A stretch of DNA of 61,378 nucleotides from JAVBNN01 sp031551525 (GCA_031551525.1 JAVBNN010000031.1:1-61378); one strand, 5' to 3'. Counted from the first letter of the stretch, positions 31,530 through 41,268 are shown. The notes: a model not told the origin generated them from the sequence alone. Numbers and translations are program-made.

Positions 31530-32643
31530 ATGTTGCTGATAGCGGAATATAAGCCGCAAATACAAAGTTTGGCGAGGAAACTAGAGGAAATGAGGGATTC
31601 ACTTTGACGTCGCTCGCAAAGTTGAGCGCATAGCCGAGCTGGAACATAAAATGGGCGCGCCGGGTTTTTGGGACGATCCCCAGGCGGCGCAAAAGATAAA
31701 TCAGGAAGTTACCGCGTTAAAAGACGAAACCGATACATGGCAGAAACTTAAAACACGTCTTGATGATGTGGAGGCGCTGTGGGAACTGGCGGTCGAAGAA
31801 GCGGACGGGAGCCTGGAAGGCGAGATAAAGGACATGCTGGCGGCGGTCGTTGTGGACATTGAACATCTCGAGTTAAATTTGTTGCTGAGCGGTGAATACG
31901 ACGCCAATAATGCCATTCTCAACATCCATGCCGGCGCTGGCGGTACCGAAGCACAAGACTGGGCACAGATGTTGTTGAGGATGTATTCTCGTTATGGTGA
32001 ACGCCAGGGCTTCAAGGTGGAAATGATCGATCTGCAAGATGGCGACGAGGCCGGGGTAAAGAGCGCTACGCTGGGGATCAGCGGGCACAATGCCTACGGT
32101 TATTTGAGGTCGGAAAAAGGTGTGCACCGCCTTGTGCGTATATCGCCTTTTGATTCTAATGCCAGGCGGCATACTTCTTTTGCCGCACTCGACGTTATGC
32201 CGGAAATAGAAGACAATGTGGAAATAGAAATCAACCCGGTAGATCTAAAGGTTGATACTTTCCGGGCCAGCGGTGCGGGCGGGCAGCATATCAACAAGAC
32301 TGACTCGGCCGTCCGGATGACACATATCCCGACCGGTATCATTGTGCAATGCCAAAATCAGCGCTCTCAGATACAAAACCGCGAGCGGTGTATGCAGCTT
32401 CTCCGGGCCAAACTGTTCGAGTTGGAACGCCAGAAAAAGGCCGATCTGCAAAACCAGATCGCCGGGGATTACCAGGCGATAGAGTGGGGGAGCCAGATAC
32501 GCTCCTATGTTTTCCATCCGTATAATCTGGTTAAAGATCATCGTACAGGTGTTGAGACAGGCAATGTTCAGGCTGTTATGGATGGGAATCTGGATATTTT
32601 TGTCGAAGGCTACCTGAAAGACTTGCAGAATAAAAAAGAGTAG
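31530..32643 (+). CDS. prfB: Peptide chain release factor 2 (programmed +1 frameshift)
   Basis: The first 25 codons (MLLIAEYKPQIQSLARKLEE, then MRDSL) end at an in-frame TGA at 31605. A +1 shift at CTT-TGA-C joins them to the long second frame, which starts DVARKVERIAELEHKMG, for a total near 370 residues. The GGQ motif that triggers peptide release is in GAGGQHINKTDSAVRMTHIP (in parts), and the codon-recognition motif SPF is in RISPFDSN. RF2 ends translation at UGA and UAA, and the shift is its autoregulation. I start at ATG 31530, the second of two ATGs, by distance from AGGGG. Confidence 0.96.
31593..31608 (+). promoter_or_regulatory. prfB programmed frameshift site
   Basis: The slippery CTT followed by the UGA stop and C (CTTTGAC, 31602-31608) with an upstream Shine-Dalgarno-like AGGG at 31593-31596. 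The spacing of five bases is slightly longer than the usual three. Confidence 0.93.
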
Positions 32644-32690
32644 GATGCGTGTGCCGGTATATCGCGGTGCGCCGGCCGGAGGAATTTTTG

Positions 32691-34754
32691 TTGACAAAAT
32701 ATAATTACAGTAAACAGATTTTAATAATTATCGCGATCGGGCTGGTGGTCAGCTTAGGTTTGAGTTTTGGCCGATTTCGGGTGGAACACGCCAACAAGAA
32801 TGTCGATATGCTTTATGAGTACGAAGAGATAAATTCTCTGGCCAGGCAAACGGGCAAACCGGTCGCCGAGGCTATGGCGCTGTTCAAAGAAAGCGGCGTG
32901 ACGTCCTTGGTCGTATATGAGGCGACGCTCGAGCGTCTGGTGGACAGGGGCATAGTGAATGTAGCCAGCGGAGCGGAGATACTGGCCAAAAGCCGGGTCG
33001 GCCTGTTGATGGAATATACTTGGCACAATCATGTTTCGCGCGGGCAGATACTGCCTGATGAAGTGTATGTCAGTTCGGTGGAAAAGGCCGATTTCGAGGA
33101 AATAGAAGAAGACATGGTGGAGCGCTTTGGCCGGGGGCAGGTGCGGGTTATCAGGGAAGACAGTCCGCGCATCCTGGCGGTAAAAGGTGCCTATAAAACG
33201 GTCATGGAGCAGCATCTGGGGCTGTTGACGAGCGACATGCAAAGTGTCGTTAAGTACGGGTTCAATGTTGTGCCGCGCCCGACCAATTTTCACGCGGTGA
33301 CCAGGGAGAATGTGCAGGCGGTATTTTCCCGACTGGATAAAGTAGGGGAGAAAATTTCCGGCATACTCTACATGGGGCCGGAAGTATTGGGCTATCCCGG
33401 CGAGATGCCGCTGGTGGCCGCCGAGATGAATAAACGCGGACTTATCCTGGGTATGACTGAACATCCCCTCCAATTGCAGTTTGATAAACAGGCCGGTCTG
33501 GTTGATCTGGGTAAATTGGCTAACTACCAGGTGGCGCGGTTATATGTGATAGACAAGGCCGAACAGGAGAAAAAGCTCAATGTGCCGCAGGCGGTGCGCC
33601 GCTGGGCTCTTACAGATGAAGAGCGCAATGTGCGTATGAATTTTTTCCGTTCGTTTAAAGAGGTTTCGCCCGGAAAAACACTTTTGGAGACAAATCTCGA
33701 ATATGTTTCACTGGTGCGCGACGATGTGCTGCGCCGCGGATTTACGCTTGGTCCAGCTGCGGCTTTTCGGGTGTATGAGCCGTCGAGGTTTCTTTTTATA
33801 CCGGTGATTTTTGGCGCTGTGGCAGCCGGGGTGTTGTATTTGTCCACCCTAACTGCGTTACTCTCTGAACGGCGGCAGAAAAAATTGGTGTTGCTTGCGG
33901 GCGCTATTCTTTCCTTGCCGCTTCTTTTTGCCGATGTAGTGGTGATCAGGCAGGCGGTGGCCTTCCTGGCCGCCATTACTTTTCCGGTGCTGGCCATGAT
34001 ATGGCAACTGGAAAACTGGGAAAAACTTGCTGAAGACGAAGACAAGTCGCTTATGAATATAATAAAACAAACTTCCTGGCAGCTGGCCGCTACAGTATTT
34101 CTGTCGCTGATCGGCGGTTTTTATGTGAGTGGTATACTCGGGGACATTCGCTTCATGCTGGAAATGGAGATTTACCGTGGGGTAAAGCTGACCTTTTTAA
34201 TGCCGCTGGTCATGATAACTCTAGTATATATGAAGCGTTACAACGTGTTCGGCGAAGCGCTGGAAAACAAGAGCGGACTGATCGGGCAACTGCGCGAGCT
34301 CTTGGATTACCCGGTACAGCTCAAGACGCTGTTTTGCTTAGGATTAGGCGCGGTGGTAGCGTATATCTTCATCGGACGCACCGGACATACGGCAGGGCTG
34401 CCGGTGCCGGGACTTGAGATAAAGATGCGTTATTTTCTGGAGGAAGTCATGTACGCTCGTCCGCGGGAAAAAGAGTTCCTGGTCGGGCATCCGGCTTTTT
34501 ATATGGCAGCTTTTGCCGCCAGCCGCAATTTTCCGCATATTATTCTTTACTGCCTGGTTATTGGCGCGACCATAGGTCAGGGCTGTCTGGTGGAAACTTT
34601 TGCCCATATGAGGACTCCTGTGGCCATGTCTTTTATCCGAGCCATGGGCGGCTTGGCTATGGGCGAAGTTTTGGGTGTTATGGCTGTGCTGTGCTTGAGC
34701 GCTGGTGTTATCGCCGGAAAAGACCTTATAAGGAGATATTTGGGTGAAGCGTAA
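32691..34754 (+). CDS. DUF5693 family membrane protein
   Basis: A 687-residue protein that starts at TTG 32691 behind GGAGGAA. It has one N-terminal helix (about 9-27), an outer domain of about 340 residues, and then eight or nine helices from about residue 365 to the end. This layout and the gene order before csaB are typical of DUF5693. The extracellular part begins NKNVDMLYEYEEINSLARQTG. The function is unproved; because it overlaps csaB it is thought to help make or move a pyruvylated wall polymer. The last 11 bp overlap csaB. Confidence 0.85.
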   Translation: MTKYNYSKQILIIIAIGLVVSLGLSFGRFRVEHANKNVDMLYEYEEINSLARQTGKPVAEAMALFKESGVTSLVVYEATLERLVDRGIVNVASGAEILAKSRVGLLMEYTWHNHVSRGQILPDEVYVSSVEKADFEEIEEDMVERFGRGQVRVIREDSPRILAVKGAYKTVMEQHLGLLTSDMQSVVKYGFNVVPRPTNFHAVTRENVQAVFSRLDKVGEKISGILYMGPEVLGYPGEMPLVAAEMNKRGLILGMTEHPLQLQFDKQAGLVDLGKLANYQVARLYVIDKAEQEKKLNVPQAVRRWALTDEERNVRMNFFRSFKEVSPGKTLLETNLEYVSLVRDDVLRRGFTLGPAAAFRVYEPSRFLFIPVIFGAVAAGVLYLSTLTALLSERRQKKLVLLAGAILSLPLLFADVVVIRQAVAFLAAITFPVLAMIWQLENWEKLAEDEDKSLMNIIKQTSWQLAATVFLSLIGGFYVSGILGDIRFMLEMEIYRGVKLTFLMPLVMITLVYMKRYNVFGEALENKSGLIGQLRELLDYPVQLKTLFCLGLGAVVAYIFIGRTGHTAGLPVPGLEIKMRYFLEEVMYARPREKEFLVGHPAFYMAAFAASRNFPHIILYCLVIGATIGQGCLVETFAHMRTPVAMSFIRAMGGLAMGEVLGVMAVLCLSAGVIAGKDLIRRYLGEA

Positions 34755-35847
34755 AAGCGTCTTGATTTGTGGTTATTACGGCTTTGCCAACGCCGGTGAT
34801 GAGGCCATGCTGATGGCTGTTATCGAGGCACTGGGCGATATTTCCGCCGAATTGGATATAACGGTTTTATCGGGAAACCCGGAGGAAACGGCTGCCCGGC
34901 ATGGGGTGAAGGCCATCCACCGCATGAGTTTTTTCCCGATTTTAAAGGCGATGCTCGCTGCCGATCTGGTCATTTCAGGCGGGGGGAGTCTTTTGCAGGA
35001 TGTGACCAGTCGGCGCAGTGTGTTTTATTACCTGGCGATAATGCAACTGGCAAAGTTTCTGGGTAAGCCGGTCATGTTATACGGTCAGGGCATCGGGCCG
35101 CTCACAGGCGATCTGGCGCGCGCTGCCACCCGGTTTGTCTGCCGTCAGGCTGATCTGATAACGGTAAGGGATAAAAAGTCGCTGACCGTACTGAAAGAGT
35201 TGGGCATAGACAACTGTCCGGTGGTATTTACCGCTGACCCAGTTATGGCCATGCACCCGGTCGACCGCTTAAGCGGCCGCATGTTGCTGCGGGCCCATGG
35301 TATGGAAGGCGCAAAAATACTGGTCGGCATATCTGTGCGTGACTGGAAACACCTTAAGGATTTTAAAGTGGTTTTAGCTCGTGTTGCGGATGAGCTTATT
35401 TGTAAGTATGACGCGCGGGTGGTTTTTTTGCCTTTGCAGTATCCGGACGATCTGGCAGTGTCAGAGGAGATAGTGGGGTTGATGGCAGAAAAACGGCAAG
35501 TAGCAGTCATAACAGAACGCTGCAGTATCAGCGATTTTCTTTCTTTGGTTGGCAACATGCAACTTTTAGTGAGTATACGTCTGCACGCGCTTATTTTCGG
35601 CGCGGTGATGGGCGTACCTGTGCTAGGGTTGTCCTATGACCCCAAAATAGGAGGTTTCCTCGAGGAGATATCTTCGACTCCGGTGGGGGCGCTGGAGGAT
35701 GTGACGGTAGAGCGGCTGTTGGAACGCATAAAAGAGGCGCTTGGTAACAGCGAAGTTCTCTTCAGGCAGAATGCCTGTGTGGAGAATTTGCGGGCGCAGG
35801 CTTTCAAAAATGCCGAACTGGCTATGGGGCTATTGAGAAAGCAGTGA
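34744..35847 (+). CDS. csaB: Polysaccharide pyruvyl transferase CsaB
   Basis: A 367-residue transferase with a GTG start (34744) behind AAGGAGATATT. It has ICGYYGFANAGDEAML at the N-terminus, VISGGGSLLQDVTSRRSVFYY, YGQGIGPL and RLHALIFGAVMGVPVLGLSYDPKI, all of the CsaB type in the pyruvyl transferase family. CsaB adds ketal pyruvate to secondary cell-wall polymer, which then anchors SLH-domain proteins. In Negativicutes SLH proteins tie the outer membrane to peptidoglycan, so this matters for envelope integrity. It is translationally coupled to the DUF5693 gene. Confidence 0.93.
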   Translation: MKRKSVLICGYYGFANAGDEAMLMAVIEALGDISAELDITVLSGNPEETAARHGVKAIHRMSFFPILKAMLAADLVISGGGSLLQDVTSRRSVFYYLAIMQLAKFLGKPVMLYGQGIGPLTGDLARAATRFVCRQADLITVRDKKSLTVLKELGIDNCPVVFTADPVMAMHPVDRLSGRMLLRAHGMEGAKILVGISVRDWKHLKDFKVVLARVADELICKYDARVVFLPLQYPDDLAVSEEIVGLMAEKRQVAVITERCSISDFLSLVGNMQLLVSIRLHALIFGAVMGVPVLGLSYDPKIGGFLEEISSTPVGALEDVTVERLLERIKEALGNSEVLFRQNACVENLRAQAFKNAELAMGLLRKQ

Positions 35848-35918
35848 GCGTGAAAGGTGTAAGGACTGCTCTGATTGAAGACTAGGCAGTCGGACGGAAA
35901 GGGGTTTTTCTGTTTACC

Positions 35919-36605
35919 ATGATCATAATGAGTGATATAACAAAACGCTATAACAACGGCCTGGTGGCTTTGCGTGATGTGAGCATACATATAAAACGCG
36001 GCGAGTTTGTTTTTGTAGTGGGGCCAAGCGGCGCCGGTAAATCCACTTTCATAAAGATGTTGTTCAGGGAAGTCCTGCCGACCGGCGGGAACCTGTTTGT
36101 AAACGGTATAAATGTCAGCGCCATGGCAGAAAATGAAGTGCCGCATCTCAGACGCTCCTTAGGGATAGTATTTCAGGACTACCGCCTGTTGCCTGACCGT
36201 ACCGTACATGAAAATATCGCTTTTGCCATGCAGGTGATCGAAGCGCCTTACCGGGAGATGCAAAAACGGGTGAATACTGTTCTTGATATGGTGGGACTGA
36301 GGCATAAATCGCGTGCCTACCCGCAGGAGATGTCCGGCGGCGAGCAGCAGCGGGTGGCGATAGCCCGCGCCATAGTTAATAATCCTTATCTGGTCATAGC
36401 GGACGAGCCGACCGGCAACCTCGATCCGGAAAACAGCCGCGACATCATGCGCATATTTACTGAAATCAACAGTGATGGCACAACTATCGTCATGGCGACA
36501 CACGACAAGGATATAGTCGATACGATGAATAAGCGGGTCATTGCCATAGAGAACGGCAGGATAGCGCGTGATGAAGCCGAAGGAGTATATGGGTATGAGC
36601 TTTAG
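35919..36605 (+). CDS. ftsE: Cell-division ATPase FtsE
   Basis: A 228-residue ABC ATPase. Walker A is GPSGAGKS, the signature MSGGEQQRVAIARAI, and Walker B LVIADEPTGNLD. With FtsX it forms a complex in the membrane that switches on a peptidoglycan hydrolase during division. The start MIIMSDITKRYNNG fits the family. It overlaps ftsX by 11 bp, and the hydrolase gene follows, so sensor and enzyme are in one operon. Confidence 0.97.
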   Translation: MIIMSDITKRYNNGLVALRDVSIHIKRGEFVFVVGPSGAGKSTFIKMLFREVLPTGGNLFVNGINVSAMAENEVPHLRRSLGIVFQDYRLLPDRTVHENIAFAMQVIEAPYREMQKRVNTVLDMVGLRHKSRAYPQEMSGGEQQRVAIARAIVNNPYLVIADEPTGNLDPENSRDIMRIFTEINSDGTTIVMATHDKDIVDTMNKRVIAIENGRIARDEAEGVYGYEL

Positions 36606-37482
36606 GACCAAGGAGTATTTTGTGCGTGAGGCCATCCACTCTATCAGGCGCAACCGGCTGATGAGCGTGGCGTCTGTTTCAACGGTGGCTCTTTCGCTTT
36701 TGATACTGGGGATGTTTACGGTAATGATTTTTAATATGAACAATTTGGCGAATATTTTGGAGTCACAAGTGCAGGTGACGGCCTATCTTTCTGATAAGGC
36801 CGGGCAGGAGGAACAGAATGCCCTGGCGGCCAGGATTAAAACGCTGCCCGGAGTAGCCAAGGTAGATTTTATCGGTAAGGGAGAGGCACTAAAACGCTTT
36901 ACCGAGCGTCTTGGCGAAAGACGGGAATTACTCGATAGTCTGGGCGACACCAACCCGCTGCCAAATTCTTACGAGATACATGTTGATACGCCGGAGCACG
37001 TAAAACCGGTGGCGGATGCCGTAGCTAAAATGGACAATATAGAAGACACCCGCTTTGGGCAGGAAACTATTGCGCAGCTTTTTAGTTTAACGAGGATATT
37101 GAGGGTCGGGGGTTTTGTGCTTATCGTTTTTCTGGCTTTCGCGGCGTTGTTCATCATATCAAATACCATCAGGATAACGGTATTTTCCCGCCGCAAAGAA
37201 GTCAATATAATGAAGTATGTGGGGGCGACCGATTGGTTCATACGCTGGCCCTTTCTTTTGGAAGGGATGGCGCTCGGATTATTGGGCTCGCTGATCGCAG
37301 TGCTGCTTTTAGGTTGGTTGTATGGCATGGTGGTCGACAGAATCCACGCGTCACTGGCTTTTATGCCGCTGATACCGCGTTCGCCTATGCTTATGTATAT
37401 TTCGCTTGGGCTATTGTTTATCGGTACGGGCATTGGCGCTTTGGGCAGCAGTATTTCGCTCAGAAAATTTTTGAAGGTATGA
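36595..37482 (+). CDS. ftsX: Cell-division membrane protein FtsX
   Basis: A 295-residue protein with four helices (about 25-45 and then 170-195, 220-245, 265-290) and a large outer loop between helices 1 and 2 that should bind the hydrolase. The start MSFRTKEYFVREAIHSIRRN is the usual FtsX N-terminus and is preferred over the longer open frame; AAGGAG precedes it. The C-terminal FtsX domain has FIISNTIRITVFSRRKEVNI. It partners FtsE. Confidence 0.95.
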   Translation: MSFRTKEYFVREAIHSIRRNRLMSVASVSTVALSLLILGMFTVMIFNMNNLANILESQVQVTAYLSDKAGQEEQNALAARIKTLPGVAKVDFIGKGEALKRFTERLGERRELLDSLGDTNPLPNSYEIHVDTPEHVKPVADAVAKMDNIEDTRFGQETIAQLFSLTRILRVGGFVLIVFLAFAALFIISNTIRITVFSRRKEVNIMKYVGATDWFIRWPFLLEGMALGLLGSLIAVLLLGWLYGMVVDRIHASLAFMPLIPRSPMLMYISLGLLFIGTGIGALGSSISLRKFLKV

Positions 37483-37495
37483 CCGGAGGTTTTTT

Positions 37496-38647
37496 ATGAG
37501 GGCAAAAAGAAAACTGGTTGCCTTTGTGCTCATCTGTTTTTTGTTGGGGGGAAGTTTGTCTGTCCGGGCGGAAGTGACGGAAGCCGACAAGGCCAAGATA
37601 CAGGAAAAACAGGTAGAACTTCAGGAAATACAAGGGCAAATGGGTCAAAAGCAACAAAATGTTGAGCAGACCAGGAAAAAGGCCCGCGCTGCGCACGAAC
37701 AGCTTCGGGAAGTGGAGTCCAGTCTGGCTGTAGCGGAAAAAGAATTGTCTGAGCTGGAGACCAAGCTGAGTGATGTTGTGACTCAGATGACTAAAAACGA
37801 AGAAGCGCTGGCTAAAGCTGAGGCCGATCTAAAAGAACGCGGCGAAGCTTACGCCAAACGCGTACGCAATATTTACATGCATGGCCAGATGAACTATCTC
37901 GATGTATTACTGGGCGCGCGGGATTTCTCCGATTTTAATACACGGATGGAACTTTTGCTGCGTATAGTGAAAAATGATACCCAACTCATCACCAAGATAA
38001 GAAGCGACCAGGCTTTGGTAAAAGCGCAGCAGGAGAAACTCGCCAGCGATAAGGCTGAAATTGGCAAACTGCGCAACGAGAGCGCTGCCAAAAAAGAAGT
38101 GATCGCCAGTCAGCGCCAGCAGAGAAAAGTAGTATTTGAACAGGCGGCTGCTGAACGCAACCAGGCTGAACGTGAATATAACGATCTGAGAGCCACGTCC
38201 CAGCGCATTACCGATATGATAAGGCGCATGGAGGCTGGTGGTCAGATCATCGGTCAAGGTACGGGAGCCATGGTGTGGCCGCTCCGTGGGGAAATAACGT
38301 CGCCTTTTGGCTGGCGAACCCATCCGATATTCGGCACACAAAAATACCACTCGGGTCTTGATATAGGCGGGGACTACGGAGATCCGATAAAAGCCGCCGA
38401 TGAAGGCGTAGTGATAAGTTCTGGTTGGCTGGGCGGTTACGGCTACTGTGTCATTATCGACCATGGCAATGGCGTGACTACTCTTTACGGGCACAACTCC
38501 GAGTTATGGGTAGGTGTGGGCGACCGGGTCGGCAAAGGGCAAACCATAGCTTTATGCGGTTCCACCGGTTATTCGACCGGTCCGCACTGTCATTTTGAGG
38601 TGAGAGAACACGGCGAGACAGTTAATCCGTTGAATTATCTGCCTTGA
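37496..38647 (+). CDS. M23 murein hydrolase with coiled coil (EnvC/PcsB-like)
   Basis: A 383-residue secreted protein: signal peptide (about 1-25, ending VRAE), a long coiled coil (about 25-250) and a LytM/M23 peptidase domain (about 265-383). The zinc ligands HSGLD and HCHFEV are present, so the enzyme should be active, unlike the EnvC proteins, which lack them. It sits 13 bp after ftsX, the place of the hydrolase that FtsEX activates in other bacteria. It probably cuts peptidoglycan cross-links during septation. Confidence 0.93.
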   Translation: MRAKRKLVAFVLICFLLGGSLSVRAEVTEADKAKIQEKQVELQEIQGQMGQKQQNVEQTRKKARAAHEQLREVESSLAVAEKELSELETKLSDVVTQMTKNEEALAKAEADLKERGEAYAKRVRNIYMHGQMNYLDVLLGARDFSDFNTRMELLLRIVKNDTQLITKIRSDQALVKAQQEKLASDKAEIGKLRNESAAKKEVIASQRQQRKVVFEQAAAERNQAEREYNDLRATSQRITDMIRRMEAGGQIIGQGTGAMVWPLRGEITSPFGWRTHPIFGTQKYHSGLDIGGDYGDPIKAADEGVVISSGWLGGYGYCVIIDHGNGVTTLYGHNSELWVGVGDRVGKGQTIALCGSTGYSTGPHCHFEVREHGETVNPLNYLP

Positions 38648-38708
38648 TGTAATTTTTTAGCGGTGGACTCCAAGCGGCTCGGAGCATCGCAACGCAATGA
38701 GGAGGCGG

Positions 38709-39869
38709 ATGATTTTGTTTAGTAAACGCCAGACATTTTTGGGTGCCATCGCCATCGTTCTGGTTACGTTCCTGATTACGGCCAGTGCGTTTATGTACTA
38801 CTTTCACCTGGTATCGGGCGATGTCCTGTTGACGGTGAAGTTTTTTCGCGCCTTGCAGATCGTAAAGGCCCGCTATGTGGAAGATGTGCCGGTGGAAAAA
38901 CTGATGAACGGCGCTATAAGTGGCTTGGTACGATCACTTGATGATCCGCATTCTCTGTATATGGACGGTAAGATGTTCAAGCAGTTTTTAATGGAAACAG
39001 AGGGGCAGTTCGGTGGTATCGGCGTTATTGTCGGAGTCAAGGATAACACACTTACGGTCGTAGCTCCGGTGGAAGGCACTCCAGGGGAGACCGCAGGCAT
39101 CAAGAGCGGCGATAAAATATTGAAGATAGACGGTGAGATAACAAAGGACATGCCGCTTGACATTGCGGTAGGAAAAATACGCGGCCCTAAGGACAGCGCG
39201 GTGGAATTGGAGATACTAACAACAGAGAATGTTGAAAAAACCGTCAAAATAGTGCGTTCCAACATAAAACTTAAAACCGTATCAGGACGTAAGCTGGAGG
39301 ACGGTATCGGCTATATACGCATAAGTATGTTTAACGAACAGACTTACGCAGACTTTGCCAAGCAGTTAGAAACTCTGGACAAGGACGGAATGAAGGGTTT
39401 GGTTCTGGATTTGCGCAATAATCCGGGCGGGCTTTTGGACACCTGTGTGCAGGTAGCCGGGCTGCTGGTGCCGAAAGGCCCTGTAGTGTCGATAGTAGGG
39501 CGAGACGGTAGCAAAGAAGTGCGTATGTCTGAACTTGCGCAGCCCAAGTATAAAATAATGGTGTTGGTCAATCAAGGTAGCGCTAGTGCGTCGGAGATAG
39601 TAGCTGGTGCCATACAGGATACCAAAGTAGGAAAAGTTATCGGCACGACTACTTACGGCAAGGGTTCTGTGCAGGCGGTATTGGGTTTGGACGGTATTTC
39701 CGCCCTGAAGCTGACTACGGCGACTTATATCACTCCCGGCGGCCAGAAGATAAACGGTGTGGGTGTGAAGCCGGATATAGAACTTGAACGAGCGGAGAGC
39801 TGGGATAACCAGCTAGCGAGGGCAGAGGGTGAACTCGCGGAAGAACTTGCCGCTGAAGAGCAAAACTGA
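38709..39869 (+). CDS. ctpA: C-terminal processing peptidase (S41, CtpA/Prc)
   Basis: A 386-residue protease with an N-terminal membrane anchor (about 12-32), a PDZ domain (about 90-175: GQFGGIGVIVGV, then PGETAGIKSGDKIL) and the S41 catalytic core. The catalytic Ser lies in GSASASEIVAGAIQD and the Lys in GKGSVQ. It cleaves exported proteins and often the hydrolases of division. ATG 38709 is close to GAGGAGG; TTG 38715 is an alternative start. It follows the M23 gene. Confidence 0.95.
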   Translation: MILFSKRQTFLGAIAIVLVTFLITASAFMYYFHLVSGDVLLTVKFFRALQIVKARYVEDVPVEKLMNGAISGLVRSLDDPHSLYMDGKMFKQFLMETEGQFGGIGVIVGVKDNTLTVVAPVEGTPGETAGIKSGDKILKIDGEITKDMPLDIAVGKIRGPKDSAVELEILTTENVEKTVKIVRSNIKLKTVSGRKLEDGIGYIRISMFNEQTYADFAKQLETLDKDGMKGLVLDLRNNPGGLLDTCVQVAGLLVPKGPVVSIVGRDGSKEVRMSELAQPKYKIMVLVNQGSASASEIVAGAIQDTKVGKVIGTTTYGKGSVQAVLGLDGISALKLTTATYITPGGQKINGVGVKPDIELERAESWDNQLARAEGELAEELAAEEQN

Positions 39870-39918
39870 TAGTATAAGAGTATAACAAGATAGCGTAAGG
39901 CGGGCGTTTGTCTTCCGC

Positions 39919-39950
39919 CGTAAGGCGACGGATGCACCCGTCGCCTTACG
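39919..39950 (+). terminator. Perfect hairpin between ctpA and the PDZ protein gene
   Basis: A 13-bp perfect stem (CGTAAGGCGACGG / CCGTCGCCTTACG) with the loop ATGCAC, followed only by TTTCAC. An alternative hairpin upstream (GGCGG / CCGCC) overlaps it slightly. It may partly stop transcription or shield the ribosome site. Confidence 0.5.
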
Positions 39951-39973
39951 TTTCACAAAAAGGGGGTGGCAGG

Positions 39974-41233
39974 GTGCTGTCGTTGCCGTTTGGCGATCTC
40001 TTTAGGCTTGCGGCGCACAGTTTGCTGCAAGCACTATTCGAACCGTTTTTTTATCTGGTCGTTTTCATGGTCTATTGGCAGTGCCGGACTTTGGCTGAAC
40101 AGCAAAAGTCCATGTTCGGGCGCGATAATTTCCCGCTTTTGCACGCCACGGTGGAATTCACCGTAAAGGGCATGCTGGGCGGAATATTTGCCAGTATGCT
40201 GATATTGTCGACCGGGCTGACGATAAATGATCTCGGCCTTGTCTATTTGTGGCCGCTGGCTATTCTGTTGCTGCTTATCAACGCGCGTTTTTTGTGTTTC
40301 GCCTACGCGGGCGGGCTGCTTGCTCTGTCCAATATTATTTTTGGGTGGCCTTACTTGTCGGTGGCTCATTTGCTGGGGTTGGTGGCGATACTGCATGTAA
40401 CGGAGGCTTTTCTCGTGTTGTCTGGCGGTAAATTCGCCTCATTACCGGCTTATTTTTATCATAAAGGGCAGGCCGTGGGCGGCTTTTCCCTGACCAATTT
40501 TTGGCCGCTGCCGCTGATGATGGCTTTTGCTATGAGTCTGCCGGAGGCCGAAGTGGCCAGTATGCTGAAGATGCCCGACTGGTATCCGCTGTTTCCGGTA
40601 GCACAGCCGCCTGCCGGACAGATCAGCGTATTGGCTCCTGTGCCGGTGATTGCGGCTTTGGGTTATGGCAGTGTAGCGCTGTCACGTCCACCTGAAGCCA
40701 AACGGCGTATTTCGGCACTGCTGCTCTTTTGCTATAGCTTGTGCCTCTTTATAGCGGCCTGGTTGACAACGGTGTACCCGTGGTGGGGGGCGGTGGCGGC
40801 CGTGCTGTCCTTTGCCGGGCATGAAGGGCTGGTCTATCTCGATAGACGCCTCGAGTTTCAAAAAGCACCTATCTACACTATAGAGCCGGGATTATTCATA
40901 GTGCTGGATACTATATGGCAGATGCCTGCTCAGCGGGCGGGTGTACAACGGGGTGATATAATAACACAAGTGAATGGCTGGGAAATACGAGACGAATATG
41001 ATTTAGCAGACGCCACACGCTTTTTGGCAGATAGCTTTACGCTTAAAATATTGCGTAAGGGCAAAGAAATAGATGTAACCGGGTGTTTCGTGCCTGCTGA
41101 AGAAAAGGTGCTTGGTATCCTCCGTATGCCGGTGATGGGACGGGATGTACTTTTGACTATGCACAGCGACTATTCTTTGTTAAAAAAAGGGTGGCGACGG
41201 TTGCGCAAAAAAGGAAAAGCGTCAGAAGGTTGA
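39974..41233 (+). CDS. Polytopic membrane protein with C-terminal PDZ domain
   Basis: A 419-residue protein with about eight helices in the first 300 residues and a PDZ domain at about 310-390 (FIVLDTIWQMPAQRAGVQRGDIITQVNG in parts). It begins with GTG 39974 behind AGGGGG; the frame upstream would run through the hairpin. The PDZ domain probably faces outside and binds protein tails. Its place behind CtpA suggests it cooperates in protease control or division. Homologues of this form are found next to ctpA in other Bacillota; the function is unknown. Confidence 0.85.
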   Translation: MLSLPFGDLFRLAAHSLLQALFEPFFYLVVFMVYWQCRTLAEQQKSMFGRDNFPLLHATVEFTVKGMLGGIFASMLILSTGLTINDLGLVYLWPLAILLLLINARFLCFAYAGGLLALSNIIFGWPYLSVAHLLGLVAILHVTEAFLVLSGGKFASLPAYFYHKGQAVGGFSLTNFWPLPLMMAFAMSLPEAEVASMLKMPDWYPLFPVAQPPAGQISVLAPVPVIAALGYGSVALSRPPEAKRRISALLLFCYSLCLFIAAWLTTVYPWWGAVAAVLSFAGHEGLVYLDRRLEFQKAPIYTIEPGLFIVLDTIWQMPAQRAGVQRGDIITQVNGWEIRDEYDLADATRFLADSFTLKILRKGKEIDVTGCFVPAEEKVLGILRMPVMGRDVLLTMHSDYSLLKKGWRRLRKKGKASEG

Positions 41234-41262
41234 GCGGATTTATTTCTAACGATAAATTATGT

Positions 41263-41268
41263 TATAAT
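41263..41268 (+). promoter_or_regulatory. -10 box of the uvrBA(C) transcript
   Basis: TATAAT is 41 bp before uvrB, with a weak -35 (TTATTT). No CGAAC-type LexA box is visible near it. Confidence 0.5.

Noticed and set aside
39919..39950. Repeat or CRISPR-like element (CGTAAGGCG repeated)
   Set aside because: The repeats are only parts of one hairpin; there are no spacers and no further copies nearby.
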